Source: an uncultured Prevotella sp.
Lineage (GTDB): Bacteria > Bacteroidota > Bacteroidia > Bacteroidales > Bacteroidaceae
DNA length: 64,000 nt
Reading direction: 5' to 3'
Assembly (NCBI GenBank): GCA_905210845.1
Contig: CAJLYG010000001.1
Span: forward strand, 4,712 to 68,711
Numbering within the stretch: position 1 is the stretch's first letter; every line of letters starts with the position of its first letter. Position numbers and translations under genes: made by a program. A model generated the notes under the pieces. The model saw nothing but the letters and a program-made list of their open reading frames with translations, had not been told where the DNA came from and searched no databases. Shown here in pieces: positions 63,875 to 64,000 of this stretch.

Positions 63875-64000
63875 ATGATCGGACAGAGGAAAAACACCGC
63901 GGCAGATATCGTTGTCGTGGGCTTTGCGCTGTTTTCCATGTTTTTCGGCGCGGGCAACGTGATCTTCCCGCCCTTTTTGGGCATGGAGGCCGGCAGCCAG
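63875..64000 (+). CDS. brnQ: Branched-chain amino acid transporter BrnQ (LIV-II), first 42 residues
   Basis: The gene runs off the right edge. The visible part has the first transmembrane segment with the diagnostic [20 protein letters not shown] and FLGMEAGSQ of the LIVCS family (Na+-coupled leucine/isoleucine/valine uptake). A GGAG ribosome binding site lies 8 bases before ATG. The sequence style and local base composition, with GC-rich clusters such as CCGGCGCGCCG just upstream, differ from the rest of the window; homologues I would expect are from Firmicutes. Confidence 0.8.
   Translation, partial: MIGQRKNTAADIVVVGFALFSMFFGAGNVIFPPFLGMEAGSQ

Overview
The window looks like a piece of a secondary replicon (chromid or second chromosome) of a Bacteroidales bacterium, most like Prevotella and relatives. 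Support: SusC/SusD pairs with an ECF-sigma/FecR switch, Bacteroidetes-type promoters (TTTG, 19-20 bases, TAnnTTTG) before many genes, secreted glycosidases and lipoproteins, and an iteron origin with a Rep-type initiator and ParA next to chromosome-like genes including a tRNA. Two-chromosome Prevotella are known; assignment to genus is inference.

Layout. 1-23.1 kb is glycan foraging: a GH29 fucosidase (cut by the window edge) and a GH95-like enzyme on the minus strand; a plus-strand SusC/SusD/M60 mucinase-like peptidase cluster; a HigBA toxin-antitoxin pair; a MITE-like repeat; then a minus-strand operon of ECF sigma, FecR, SusC, SusD, GH29 and GH2. The enzymes point to fucosylated and galactosylated host glycoproteins such as mucin. 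23.5-24.8 kb holds a PBP4-like peptidase. 24.9-35.6 kb is a complete [FeFe]-hydrogenase island: bifurcating-type HydB, HydA and HydC on plus, maturases HydF, HydG and HydE on minus, with a GH3 glucosidase between HydG and HydE. 37-42 kb carries remnants of a sulfotransferase and a SusC, a large unrecognised secreted protein and an AraC regulator. 42-54.4 kb has an EEP phosphatase, a broken GH18-deacetylase-GT2 membrane protein, a calcium P-type ATPase, Hsp20, a metallophosphoesterase, a beta-barrel-like protein and a TauE-type permease. 54.6-60.3 kb leads into the replication/partition region: LD-carboxypeptidase, a small DNA-binding-like protein, ParA, an AT-rich zone, at least 15 copies of one iteron and 4 of a second iteron sharing its left half, and the initiator gene. 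60.3-63.2 kb has an exonuclease, tRNA-Val(CAC), an Lrp regulator, two 22-bp-period repeat arrays, a small lipoprotein and a gamma-carbonic-anhydrase-like protein. The last ~550 bases (truncated LysR and the start of brnQ) look Firmicutes-like and may be an assembly chimera.

A striking theme is gene decay. All three SusC genes, a GH2, a GH95-like gene, an aryl-sulfate sulfotransferase and the GH18-deacetylase-GT2 gene carry single-base frameshifts, nonsense codons or deletions, while hydrogenase, partition, replication and housekeeping genes are intact. Either the glycan genes are decaying or phase-variable, or local sequence errors hit them preferentially.
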